Made by a program: the position numbers and the translations under genes. From Sorex araneus (Eukaryota; Chordata; Mammalia; Eulipotyphla; Soricidae): a DNA stretch of 64,000 bases. Location of the stretch: NCBI RefSeq assembly GCF_027595985.1, contig NC_073305.1, forward strand, positions 118,824,114-118,888,113, read 5' to 3'. The notes beneath the pieces are model-generated. The model was not told the DNA's origin. It saw nothing but the letters and a program-made list of their open reading frames with translations, and searched no databases. Positions 34,271-45,700 of this stretch are shown piece by piece. The stretch's first letter is position 1, and every line of letters begins with the position of its first letter.

Positions 34271-35195
34271 TTGTATGTTTTCTATTGTTGTTAACAAAGA
34301 ACATATGTTGTTGCAAGGTCGCAAAAGCAGCCACCCAGATTTGGAATTCTGGTATTAAGTCCAGAGGTATTTCTGTCAGCAGCCGCTGCATTCCGAGATT
34401 GGTTTCTGTGGTGCTGGGATCATGGTTGTTCAGGAGTGGAGGAGCTGTTCATAGGCAACCGCTCGGGGTCTCATTTAGGCAAGAGGCAGGGCTGGTTCTG
34501 TCTTCCTCATCGCAAGATTTCCTATCCATCCCGTCCCATCACTGCAAACTCCTACCTCTCTGTCCAATTGGTTCAGAATGTTGGCGGTCGCCATGCTGTC
34601 TAGAGGGGAAAAAGTCAAGGGACAGAAACCCTTCCCCTTCCGGGCTGCATGGGGCCTTAGCTTAGTTCAGAGTACAGAAGTATATCTGCCAGCAGCCGTT
34701 GCATTCTGAGATTGGTTTATGTGCCTCTGGGATAATGGATGCTCAGCCATTCCTGAGCATATATTTGTATATCAGGAAAGGTTGCACAGCCGCATAAGCG
34801 GCCGCGTGGTTTGGAGATGTCCCAGTCCCACATACCAGAGCTGTGTTAGTAGAAGCTCAGTGTCACTGGGGCTCCATCTGGAGAAGGTGTGATGGCTGTA
34901 CCTTCCCCGTCTGGCACTCTGGTGTTGTTGGCCCGGTCTGGGGTCCAGAGCGATCTCCAGCTTGTGGTGCTGCTGGAAAGGCTTGGATTCTTCACTGCTG
35001 GTTGTGGCAAGATGGAGCTGAGGGAGGGTTGAGGGCATGACTTCTGGCGGCTGGGACAAATTGCAAACTGGGCTGGCGCTGCCCCGCTCCAGTGCCCCCT
35101 GCGGTTTAGAGATATCCCAGTCCCGCATACTGGAACTGTGTTGTAGAAGCTCAGTGTCGCTGGAGCTCCATCTGGAGAAGGCATGTTCTCGTAAA
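34271..35195 (-). mobile_element. GC-rich segment with internal direct repeats
   Basis: About 900 bp, much GC-richer than its surroundings. Two repeat pairs are visible on the plus strand: 'gcattccgagattggttt' (34390) with 'gcattctgagattggttt' (34706), and 'tcactggggctccatctgg' (34863) with 'tcgctggagctccatctgg' (35156). Spacing is about 300-315 bp. ORFs of 112-126 codons occur on both strands but are repeat-derived and mutually overlapping; no known domain. It may be the 5' part of a composite retroposon or an unrecognised LTR/L1 segment. Confidence 0.55.
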
Positions 35196-35543
35196 CAGTA
35201 TTTAAAAAAAAATTCTAAGATCTATACAAGAAACTAAATGTAACAAAGGAATGAAATAATCACTAGTCATTCATTTAAATCATGTTTGTAAAACAAAGTA
35301 GTCACAGTTAAAGAGCAAAACCTACCTTAGTTTATTTTGGAGTAGCTCTACTTTATTTAAATAGCCATTGCCTGAAAGGTTTAGGAGAATAAATACAATA
35401 AATATACACAGTGAGACAGATACACAGACATACAAACACATATGCTTTAAGTTCTGTAATCTATTCATGAGCAGATAGCTTCTGACTAGAGATATACAGG
35501 TCAGGAAGACATGAGTATTCACTAACCAAAAATGTCAAAATTT
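35196..35543. other. AT-rich stretch
   Basis: Nothing recognised. Confidence 0.35.
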
Positions 35544-35587
35544 AGGGAGCCTGAGAGATAGCATAGCTAGCAAGAAACTTACCTTGT
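35544..35587 (+). mobile_element. Family A SINE, 5' piece (interrupted)
   Basis: Head 'gagcctgagagatagcatagc' and 'aagaaacttaccttgt', continued at 35887 beyond an inserted element. Confidence 0.75.
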
Positions 35588-35870
35588 TTGGCCACTCAAC
35601 ACCTTTATTGCAAACCACAACACCTAATCAGATAGAGAGAACAAAAGGGAATACCCTGCCATAGTGGCAGGGTGGGGTGGGGGGAGACGGGACTGGGGAG
35701 GGAGGAGGGATGTTGGGTTTACTGGTGGTGGAGAATGGGCACTGGTGAAGGGATGGGTTATCAAACTTTGTATGGGGGAAACATGAGCACAAAGATGTAT
35801 GGATCTGTAACTCTACCCTCATGATGACTCTCTAATTAAAAATAAACTAATAAAAAAATAAAAAAAAAGA
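35588..35870 (+). mobile_element. PPT-rich 3'-terminal element, bounded 283-bp copy
   Basis: Flanked by a perfect 16-bp target duplication 'aagaaacttaccttgt' (35572-35587, 35871-35886) and ending in an A-rich tail, so this is one complete retrotransposition event. It begins 'ttggccactcaacaccttta', close to where the 19205 copy also has its homologous core. Inserted in a SINE, so younger than it. Confidence 0.93.
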
Positions 35871-35886
35871 AAGAAACTTACCTTGT

Positions 35887-36000
35887 ATGTATTCAACACA
35901 GGTCCAATCCCTGACACCTCATCTGGTCCCCCTAGCTCTACCAGGAGTGATCCCTGAACACAGAAGCAGGAGAAAACCCTGCTTGAGAGCTGTATCTCAA
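35887..36000 (+). mobile_element. Family A SINE, 3' piece (interrupted)
   Basis: Continues 'aggtccaatccctgacacc' to 'cctgaacacagaagcaggag'. The tail is followed by an AC microsatellite. Confidence 0.75.
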
Positions 36001-36001
36001 A

Positions 36002-36031
36002 GACACACACACACACACACACACACACACA
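36002..36031. repeat. (AC)n microsatellite
   Basis: Fifteen AC units at the former SINE tail. Confidence 0.95.
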
Positions 36032-37299
36032 TCAATACTTAAACAAAAATTTTTTAAAAACTTCACTGTCATTAAGTATCTATTCATGCTGATTATGGAC
36101 TATTTTTCATTTTATTGATAGTATTCTTATTTTTTAATCCCCCATTGTGATTCAAACTTCTATGGATACATTTGGCCATGGTGAAGTGTTAAATACCTTG
36201 TTCTCTAACACACAATGTTTCTTTGTAAAATTATTAGAACCCAAAAACAATATAATCACTTAATTTAACAAATACATTAAATTCAGTTTTATCAGTCTGG
36301 ATAGGGTAGCTGTGATGGTTAACACAGCATTAAATATCAACAAAGACATAGTAAAAAAACCTTGAAAATTACATTTGGATTGGAAGCAGCATATCAAAAG
36401 ATATTAACACTTTTACATTTTTCTTCACACCCTTACATTTTCCGTCATGTACTTGTAAAACAAAAAAAGGAGAAACAAAATATTAATTGAGAAATATTTT
36501 AGATTACAGAAGCAAAAAGATAAAACACTGAAATATGGATGTTAGATCTCATGTGTTGAGGCCAGTGTTCCTGTATTCCTGGCCATCTCCTGCTGGGAAA
36601 AGGAGCAATATACTTCTATAGTATGAGCTAGCAGCAGAATCCAGCTAGATATATAACTCAAGTGCTAAATCTAATTCCTACTTAGTTGGCCTTCTGTCTT
36701 ATTGGCTTATGAGATATTTAAAAGAGGATGGCTGGGATTTCCCCAAAGGTAGTAGAAATCTGAGATTTGCTTCTTGGATATTAGAGATTCTAGTATTTTG
36801 TACCATTCTGAGTGAGGTGTCTGGTCTGTGACAGCCAGCTAGTGGGAAGACAGGTTTAGAGAAGCTTGCTAACAAACGGCACCTCCTTAATAAACAAACA
36901 GACAAAATCTTGCATAGTTCTATCATATATTTGCACAGTTGTGTAGGCAGCCTGAAATGTTTGTCTTCCTAGGTGCCAAGTACCCATTCATACTCCCCTT
37001 ACTGAATCACCAGACATGGCAGTATGGCATGAGGACCCCTTTTTCATGAAACTTGCCCTCAGTTGGGAAGTAACTAATCCTCCATTTTGATACAATGGGA
37101 GCCTGATCTTTTCCACTCCCGAGTGTAAAATATCTGTAAGTATTACAATTAACATTTTATCTACAACATATATACAGAGGTCAAGTCCGGAGCAAATTTG
37201 GAATCCATAATTAAGATCATATTTAAGATATTGCAACAAAGTACATGACGCTTATAAGGCAAGCAACAGTGGTCAAAAGTATGCCTGAACATAATGACC
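36032..37299. other. Single-copy stretch
   Basis: 36540-36960 is closer to average GC with no recognised family. No supported gene. Confidence 0.4.
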
Positions 37300-37304
37300 A
37301 AAGA

Positions 37305-37395
37305 ATATATATATATATGTATATATACATATATATATGTATATATATACATACATATGTGTGTATATTTATATGTGTGTGTGTTTGTGTGTGTC
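37305..37395. repeat. (TA)n/(TG)n compound microsatellite
   Basis: TA units with regular CATA/TGTA islands, ending in TGTG. Tyr/Ile-rich ORFs are translations of it. Confidence 0.9.
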
Positions 37396-37699
37396 TCAAT
37401 GCCTTTTTCCCGGTGTTAGTAGATACAACATCTCTTTTCCTTTTCCTGATATTCTTTGGTTAGTAGATTCATCCTTATACCCTCTCCCTGGTGTTCTTTG
37501 ATTGCTAAATAAACCCCTATGCCCTCTTCCATTTTCATGTACTGAAAATGTTCTCTTTTGTATTGTCTGTCTCTATGTTTCCTCTTCACAAGGTTATTGG
37601 TCTCATAAGTCTCTCAATGTCATTTAACTACAAATATAAAGATTATTTTCAAATAAGGTTGCAATCTGAGCTGCTTGGTATGCATACTTCAAAATATAT

Positions 37700-37832
37700 G
37701 ATTTTGAAGGGCTCCATGCACACATAAACGGGGTGGAGGGAGGGAGACCCCCCCGCTAACCTTCCAGCCATGGTGCGCTCCCAGGCACCACAGAGGGGCA
37801 GGGAAGACGCTCGCGTCCGGAACTGCGTCTGC
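37700..37832. mobile_element. Unidentified GC-rich 133-bp insertion
   Basis: Sharp switch to GC-rich, CpG-containing sequence ('gacgctcgcgtccgg') within AT-rich DNA, bounded by an 11-bp direct repeat 'tcaaaatatat' (37689-37699, 37833-37843). No poly-A. Family not recognised; could be a 5'-truncated piece of a GC-rich retroposon or LTR. Confidence 0.5.
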
Positions 37833-37912
37833 TCAAAATATATACTTAGGAAAAAATAACTCATACTGACACACAATGGAAATTTTCCATTTTAGAGATG
37901 ATAATGACTTAC

Positions 37913-38152
37913 ATTGTAGCACTGTATCACTGTCAAACCGTTGTTCATGGATTTGCTCAAGCGGGCACCAGTAATGTTTCCATTGTTAGTCTTGTTACTG
38001 TTTTGGGGTTATTGAATACACCACAGGTAGCTTGTCAGGCTCTTCCGTGCAGACGGGATATTCTTCGCGCCTTTTTGGGCTCGCCGAGAGGGATGGATGA
38101 ATCAAACCTGGGTCAGCTGCATGCAAGGCAAATGCCGTACCTGCTGTGCTTA
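37913..38152 (-). mobile_element. Family B SINE
   Basis: Complete apart from the last head bases, which run into an A-run at 38159. CpG positions partly kept ('ttcttcgcgcc'). Confidence 0.88.
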
Positions 38153-38849
38153 CAGAGGAAAAAAAAAAAAACACTGGTAGTAGAGAAGTGGTTAGTATAA
38201 AGATAATTTTGAAATACAAATTTGTTGCCTAACTGGAACGAGGGTGAAATGAATGTAGGAAACAAGATTTTAGGACTTGGACTTGATTGCTACACTCAGA
38301 AATTGAGAAAACTGAGAAGCAAATGTGTATATAAAAGTTTGCTTCAGACATTAATATTAACACATTAATATTAACATCTGATTAGATTTCTACATAAATA
38401 TGTTTATGAGATACTTGAAAACTCAAATATGGCCTAATTTAAAGGTATTATGACTACATACAGGGATTATGACTATTTATAGGTAAAAAAAATCATCTTC
38501 ATTTAACTAATACTTATTACAGAGTAGGAAGTCAGTAGTTTTAAACTGTTTATTTGAAAAAAATATAAATCCCTTGGAAGAAAGGTTTTATTTTATTTAC
38601 TTACTCATTTTTGCTCCCAATACAACTCTCATTACAGTACCAGGCTTCCATAAATATTTTTAGTTACACATGTAATTAGTAAACAGTAGTTGGTAGCCTA
38701 ATGAAACAGATATTCAAATAACTAATAATTTAGGATCCTGCAGTTTGGTGGCAAAGAGTTCATTCTTGAAGTGTTTTCCAATATACCATCCCAAACATTT
38801 ATAAACGTAATAAAATGCTAAAAATACTGCAACCTTGGGTTTAGAAAAA
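38153..38849. other. AT-rich single-copy stretch
   Basis: A small local duplication of 'acattaatattaac' at about 38350-38375; nothing else. Confidence 0.35.
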
Positions 38850-38997
38850 GTGAAGCAGGCGAGGTTCTTGACGTGTATGCAGCTGACCTAGGTTTGATTT
38901 CTAGTGCTTTTTATGATCTCTTCTGCCATGCAGCAATGATCCCTGAGTGCGGAGCCAGGAGTAAACCCTTAATGTTACTGAGTATGGACAAAACCCC
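38850..38997 (+). mobile_element. Family A SINE, old
   Basis: 'ctgacctaggtttgatttct' (B box), 'atgatccctgagtgcggagc' and 'gagtaaacccttaatgttac'. Confidence 0.75.
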
Positions 38998-39427
38998 TCT
39001 TTCCTGAAATGAAAACTAGAAGAGTTTTGGGAGTTGAATAGGTTCTTTTTGCCCTGACATACTTTTATATCTGATGTTGATATTCTGCTCTCTTGAAGCA
39101 AAAAAATGATACAGGCACTCACTCCCCCTGCTCACATATCTCCTGGCAGCTTCCTCAATCCCTATTGAATCCAAGGGAATGTTTTATCTATTTGAAGATG
39201 TGGTTGAGATCAACGATCTATGTTTGACCCACTCGGTAAATTTGCACTTCAAAAAATTCTGAAATATATGATCAGTTTTTTGGTCTTCTGCTAGCTTTGA
39301 ACAAGATTTTTTTTAATGTTAAAGGTTTTTGCAGTTTCTCTGCCTTATTTTTATTTTTCAATATAGTGTTAAAAATGACTTGAAAGAATTTTAAAAAACA
39401 GTTTTGCTTATAAAATGCACATATAGT
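38998..39427. other. Single-copy stretch
   Basis: Nothing recognised. Confidence 0.35.
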
Positions 39428-39613
39428 CTTTTTTTTTCATGGGGTGGGGCACATCCAGCTGTACTCAGGGCTTTATTCTGACTCTGTGCTCAGGGATCAC
39501 TTCTGGCAGTTTTGGAATACTGTATGTGGTGCTGGGGATCGAACTGAGGTTGACCACTTTCAAGAAAAGCACTCACCCTACCCACTGAACCTGTGTACAA
39601 TCATTCTGGTCCC
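39428..39613 (-). mobile_element. Family A SINE, older subtype
   Basis: T-run at its sense 3' end, then 'ggggcacatccagctgtact' and 'gtggtgctggggatcgaact'. The head is longer than usual by about 20 bp. Confidence 0.8.
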
Positions 39614-41074
39614 TAAGATACACATACATTATACATATTGCAACACATATGACTACACAGATAGGATAGGAAGTAACTTCTTTTTGACATCTTCAAAACT
39701 ATTTTGAACTACTATAGATTGATATTTTATTGTGGCTGTGGAACTATGGTAACACATCAGAAGTTAATAGCTACAACTATAAGAAGTAATAGAGTCACTT
39801 ATACAAGAGGAAAATATTCTGTCATCAGGATATTTATGCTGTAAGGATATCACAGTTATCCACTTAAAAGTTGCTGACCACGCGAATCCACCAAAAAGTT
39901 ACTGACCAAAGCTTAGACCTCTGAGAAACCACAGCCAATTGCAAAAAAGAGAAGACATGGAAGAGGACTTCTATGCATTATAATAAATATTCATATGCAC
40001 TCAATGTTCAGGGAGTCAAAACTCAATCAAAAGCAGCTCTTAAGTGTACCAAATTTCATCCTCTTTAATGCTTTTAATTAACAAATTCTACTGCCAACAA
40101 AGGAGAGAAAGAAGAAAAGGAAAAGCTCATAGAATCCCTTTAGCCATAGTATTTGACTCATTTTGTTTTAAATCCCCCTAATATATTTTGCACATGAATT
40201 GCACCACCCAAACATAATAAAGGCTCTATTATGAACAAGTATTAAATATTGTAGATGCTAAATTCCAGTCTAATAAGGGATATTTTGTCTTTCTGATTAA
40301 AATATAGTGATATAAATTTTATTAGAAGGGAATGTGGTCTGCTCACTTGTATTCTAGAAATAACTTCTATATAGGAACATTTCAAAAATGTAGCAACAAG
40401 TTGTCACTTCTGTTAACCATAGGAAGGATGGCTAGTGGTACTTTTGCAATTTTCATATCGCAGCAATATATTCCATCAGTTCAGAATGAACATCAAATCC
40501 TTTATGTTGTAGGGATGAAAGGTAGAGTTATAGATTCCAATACTCTGAAGTCAGTTATAGCAGGTGCAGTGATTTAAGTCATTCTAAGTGTTCTCTACAG
40601 AAGCTATGGTATGCGGCCAGGTGGGAAAAAATACCAAGCAAACTAATCTTGAAACTCTTTGCTTTTCAATCATCTTTTAAAAAGGAGAAAAGATTGCCAT
40701 TTCTCTTGGATGGTTTAGATATGACCCCAAAAGAAAGAGGGAATGGAACTAGTAAATTCCTCCCTATCTATTGATTGCATGATTTGGAAATAAAATATAA
40801 ATAATAGGTAGTAAACACACTTACTCATCAACTCTCTGTCCAGTAGAGGGCACTGGGCTGGCTGGACTCTTATCTCCTAGAAAATAGGGACAGGTAGATC
40901 TTTTAAGAAAACAAATAAAGAATGATATTTTCTTCTAAGTACTAAGTTAGAGTGCTTGGCAATTTATTCTCCAAAGGCAATGCGAAACAGAAATTACTGT
41001 TGTTTTCAAATTTTAACAATTCTCTATAAAATTGGTAGTAATAATGGAAAACAAATTTTCTTTTTTCTTGGTCC
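39614..41074. other. Single-copy stretch
   Basis: 1.4 kb. The 81-codon ORF at 40332-40577 has no recognisable domain and no coding support. Confidence 0.4.
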
Positions 41075-41215
41075 CCCCCCCATCTTTGGCTACATCCTGT
41101 AGTATTCAGTGGTTGCTCCCAGCATTGCTAGGGGGTCTGTGTAACACTGAAATGGAACCCAGGCTTCCTGCAAGCAAAATATACACCCCAGTCTTTTGAG
41201 CTCTTTCCTTAGCCT
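41075..41215 (-). mobile_element. Family A SINE, old
   Basis: C-run then 'ggctacatcctgtagtattcag', 'tgaaatggaacccaggcttc' and a decayed head. Confidence 0.65.
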
Positions 41216-41949
41216 GGAAACCAAATTCTCATGACATTAATGCAATATGTCATTTGCACTAGTTCCTCCTGAGAGGGGAGGAGGCAGAGGTTCAGTTATT
41301 TCTGGCCATCCATATTTTTTTCTAAATGTAAACATGAACACTGTGAATCTAAGTTTGGAGGAGGATCTTTTATTTTCAAAAAGCGATAATATTTATTATC
41401 ATTGTGCTCAGAGGATTATTCCACAATCCTTGCCAACAGCCCTGTGTGTGTTTTAAGGTAACATAATTCCTCTGTTATACATGAATGAAACCCCGGATAA
41501 ATATTGACCAATAGCTTACAATTTTTCTTTTTTGTTCTGTGACTTTATAATCTTTATAAAGCTGAAATGGGTGCAGGGAGGCAATCTTGTAGAAAGTTCA
41601 AAAAATATTCAGAAATACAGTTGAACTTCAGACTGCAACCAAAAAGGAAAAAAAAAAGAAAAAAGTTTAAAGGTAGCCATATTTGTGAGAAGGCATTTTA
41701 GATAAATGGTATGTATAGATCAACCAGAAGGACACATTCTCTGATATTTCAAGCTGCCTTAAATCTTCCCAGGGACAAGGCTCACAAGTTAATGACAACC
41801 AACATTTGCCTGGCCCAATGTTCCCTTGCCATGAATAGGAGTATCATACATATCGCTGAACACTCTTTGTAGAGCCATTTGGATTAACATCAAAGAACAC
41901 CCTAAAGACAAACATAAGTAAATAAATAATTCAAGCATATGTGAAATAT
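41216..41949. other. Single-copy stretch
   Basis: No repeat recognised. A-rich block at 41639-41668. Confidence 0.35.
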
Positions 41950-42765
41950 ATTAATAAACATTACTTGCTGGAAATTTTGAATTTCAACGTTCCTGCAGTT
42001 TTACATTAAAGACCACTTAGGCTTTCGTGGACATTTGCATTTTTTACATTTTGTCGAATTCACAACATCTGCTACTCCTTGGAAAGGTAGAAAATAAAGA
42101 CCAGGAGGCTTCTGGCTTCTCCACACAGACCCATTAAAAGAAGGACCGAATCCCTTTCGTTTGTACTTTTATTTCATAACACTCGATTCCGTATTTCTAT
42201 GGAATATGCATAGGAACAGAGCTACATCTGTTGACCAGTTACAGCTGTGCCCATGATGACTCGCTAGCAATCCATCCTCTCCACGTGAAGTGATGCTGCT
42301 TAGAAGGAAAGCGAGAGCTGTAAGTGCCATACCTTTATTTCCCTCTCACTGTTCTGCTAAATGATTCGTCATCATCCCAGTGGTGGCTTGGTTCCTCTGT
42401 CTTATTCAGAAGCTGCCAAGATATAGTCAGATGCAAACACCAGGAGATGGGAGCATTTAAAGCTAGAGACAGACAGCATGGCAGCGGCCGCTGAGCAGTT
42501 TTATCCCCAGCCCTAGACAGCGAGGCAGCAGAACAGAGCAGTTTAACTCGGGGGGACAGCAATGAAAAGTGTGGCAGCACATGAGAGCACATGCTGTAAC
42601 AGGCTGACAGACAACATTTGGCTTGTATCAGGACACGGACTCAAAAGCAATGGAAAGACAGAAAAATAAGCTTCTCATTTCCTTCTGAGAAATTAAGTCC
42701 AGCTTCTGACTACTGTTCTGTGTTGGTTGGGGTTTGAATACATAAAAGCAGACAGGCTTTAATTC
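41950..42765. other. Repeat-free, GC-richer single-copy island (candidate conserved element)
   Basis: About 800 bp without SINE or microsatellite. 42200-42640 is clearly GC-richer and includes a NotI-type site (42484-42491) and CAGCAG/GACAG-rich motifs. No ORF longer than 92 codons and no splice-bounded exon I can defend. Enhancer, non-coding exon and old unrecognised repeat are all possible. Confidence 0.4.
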
Positions 42766-43221
42766 ATATCTGGTAATGAGTTTTCCTTGGCTTTTTTCCC
42801 CCCTTTTCTTTTTTCCTTTGTAATGTCAGAGTGGCTCTTTCCAAACGACTGGAAAAAATCATTTTTGTTTCCTCAAAAGACTGGATTTGTGACTCACATA
42901 ACAAACTTCATTTATTTCTTCCTATATGCATTCATTCAAAAGTACCTACTAGAGACAACCACTGCTTTAGTTACGTGGGATGTCATGAGAACAACAGACA
43001 ATCAGCCCCACCATCCTGGAACTTACATAACAAAATATGCTGTGACAGAAAATAAATCTGCATGAAATATATAATAGACCAGATGGCATGCAGGCCATGT
43101 AGTGAAGTGAAGCAGGAAATGGTGTAGAAATACCAACTTGAGTTTAGGCAAGAATTACACTTTTAAATAAAGTGCTAAAAGAAGATAAACTTGTAGTGGG
43201 TGAGGGAACTAGGTCAGATTA

Positions 43222-43222
<1 letters not shown>

Positions 43223-43268
<46 letters not shown>

Positions 43269-43286
43269 GGAAAGAGAGAGAGAGAA
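43223..43286. repeat. (TG)n(AG)n compound microsatellite
   Basis: About 11 TG units then GA units with one GGGAAA break. Confidence 0.95.
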
Positions 43287-43291
43287 ACAAG

Positions 43292-44724
43292 GGCAATGAT
43301 AAATATTATAAGAGTGCAACACATTTTATGTATTATGATTATTTTAACCAATAATAGCCTGGTATTTATATAGCTCTATACTTTTTTCTCCCCCCACTTT
43401 CTTCCGCAATTCACAGATATTTAGGAAATTTTTACATATGTCCATATATGTACTCCAGAAAACCTGCCACTGACATATGAAGAATAAATAAAGCACCATT
43501 CCTCTGTGGATTTACTGGAAAAGAAAAATATATATATTTATATTCATGTAATATATATGTATGTAAATGGACTACCTTTGTCATTTATTCCTGCTTAAAG
43601 CTTTCCTGTAATTTGCTTCTTAGATTACTTTCGGTCAGCATATATGTCCTTCCTGTTACCCAGCACTCTTGAGAATATATGAAATCCTGCAAAGACATTC
43701 TGATCACTTAACTATTTTGATAGGCTTAATTATTTAGAAACTCTCTTGCCTATAAGATAGAAGCAAGGTCACTACAAACTCCTGTGATAATTTACAGAAA
43801 GCCTGAGCCTTTTGTGCACGGTTCTAACTCCAGCCTCTGTCAAATTTGCTGAGCCAAAGGTCATTTTTCCATGCCAACCTATGGCCCCCATTTCTGCTAA
43901 ACTTCTTCTTGCTCTTTGTAGGCTATTCTCCCTTCTACCCCTGCTTCCTGCTCTTCACTCGGGCATCGCCTCAGGAGCTCAGCTTCCTCTCACTCCACTA
44001 ACAGTGTTCAGCTCCTCCTGATTGCTATTCCTACATTCAGCTCCAAGGCTGTATTTTGCATATCCAAGACCTATATAGGTTCTCCGCTAAAAGAAAGTGA
44101 TTTCTTGGATTATTTTCACAGCATAAAAATTTCCTTTGTAAGCCTCTCCTCCAGGAAATTGTAATTTTAAATAAAATAATTTTTTAGACCATAGAAAAAG
44201 AACATTCTCTCAGTGGTCAGTACATAAAATCAGCAAACTCCCTTTCCCCCATGTGTATTTCTGATCTTGTATCAGCGAGTTCCCAGCCATGAGCAACATG
44301 GACAAGATATCTGGTCAGCCCTCCTCAGAGCCTTTGGCTTCTTTCTCTGTCCAAGTTACTGACTCTGCGATGCTTTAATTTCTCTCTGCTCAAATCATTG
44401 CAGCTAGCCTGCCTTAGGTGTGACCCACTTTGCTTCCTTTGAAATGAACAGCTCTCCTTACTGCAGAACCTTCCAGACCAGAGGATGAGATAGCACTTGC
44501 TGGCATAGATTCCTTTCCACAAGTTTCACATTTTTGAGCTCACTTTCACCTTTTTCCACAATGGCCTTAATAGCCAGAATGCCACTTTCACTTTTTCCAA
44601 ATTCTTCCCCTCCACCCTAGTTTCCACTGTGCATGCATTAGCACACAGCTGTGAGTTACTTTGGACTAAATACTTCCATCAACTACAATAGGGCCTCAGC
44701 TTAGAAATAGAGCTTTGTAAGTTG
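43292..44724. other. Single-copy stretch, possibly with old L2-like remnants
   Basis: 43800-44160 is CT-rich and contains 'gcctctcctccaggaa', a phrase typical of antisense L2, but too little is aligned to call it. No gene supported. Confidence 0.35.
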
Positions 44725-44727
44725 GGG

Positions 44728-44815
44728 AGGGTTGGGGTGAGCAGAGAGAGAGAGCATAGTCTTCCACGCAACTGCAACTGAGTAACCCTGAATATCGCTG
44801 GGTGTGCCCTAAAAC
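44728..44815 (+). mobile_element. SINE fragment, family-A-like
   Basis: 'gtcttccacgcaactgcaac' and 'tatcgctgggtgtgcccta' remain. The centre is deleted. Confidence 0.45.
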
Positions 44816-44830
44816 AAAAGAAAACAAAAA

Positions 44831-45560
44831 GCGGTGGCGGGGGGGGGGAGAAAAGAAAAAGAAATTATAGAACCCTATAAAAAAGAATTAGAATTTTGGG
44901 AACGGCAGCTGGATTTTAGTATCTGATTAAGATCACAGGTTAGATTCTAAAAACAGTAGAAAAAAGGGAGGGGAGAAAATTGTGTTGACTTCAATTAAGA
45001 CAGAAAGAAACCCCTGCTTAAAAGCAAAATGGGGTAATCTGGGACAAAATATGTGTGTTAGTACATGGAGAAGAGTGGAGGCATGGAGAAAAGATATATT
45101 AAAAAACTAGAGAGAGGTTTTTCTCTCATAGATTCTCTCTATATCTGGTGTGAACAAATGACAAGCATCAATCATTTCACAATGGGAATGTCATAATAAA
45201 AACCCAACTTGGGTTCCTTCTGTAGCATTATCCAGGTAGAAAACAGTCCATACTTTCATGTTCTGTAGACTTTGATTGAGTTTCAGGTCAGTATTCCTTC
45301 AGATATAGTAAACTTGTATTTCAGGTTGAACTCAATGTTATGGTCCCACTCTCCATTCAGGTCAAACTCTCTCCGAGCTGCCCCACATGCAACCCTTTAC
45401 TACGCACCTTTACTACTGCCATCACTGCTCAGCTGAACTCCCTGCCATGCAGCTTATCCAAGGTCCCAGACAGACTCAGCGAGAGGACAGGAAGGAATGC
45501 CACAATTAGATTTTGTCTGATTCTCAGGTGCTCATCACTATCTTCTTCTCCCTTGAACTT
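44831..45560. other. Single-copy stretch
   Basis: G-run at 44840-44850. No feature supported. Confidence 0.35.
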
Positions 45561-45579
45561 GAGCCCAGACATGATGGCA

Positions 45580-45700
45580 AAAACAAGAGAGACAGACAGA
45601 CAGGATAGAGTCAGAGAAAACAGAGACAGAGAGAAAGATGGTAGAGGGAGGACAGGTGTGAGAGAGAAAAAGAGAGACAGAGAAACAGAGAAACACAAAG
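45580..45700. repeat. Imperfect GA/GACA-rich low-complexity tract
   Basis: Purine-rich with 'gagacaga' units. It explains the Ser/Leu-rich 151-codon ORF on the minus strand and the Arg/Glu-rich one on the plus strand. Confidence 0.75.

Noticed and set aside
34285-35184. ORFs of 112-126 codons on both strands
   Set aside because: They lie in a GC-rich repeat block, overlap each other in several frames and repeat internally because the DNA does.
40332-40577. 81-codon ORF with varied amino-acid composition
   Set aside because: No start context, homology, codon bias or splice evidence that I can point to; expected by chance in 64 kb of AT-rich DNA.
43800-44240. L2 LINE remnant
   Set aside because: Only one short phrase matches the antisense L2 pattern; too weak to list as a feature without a profile search.
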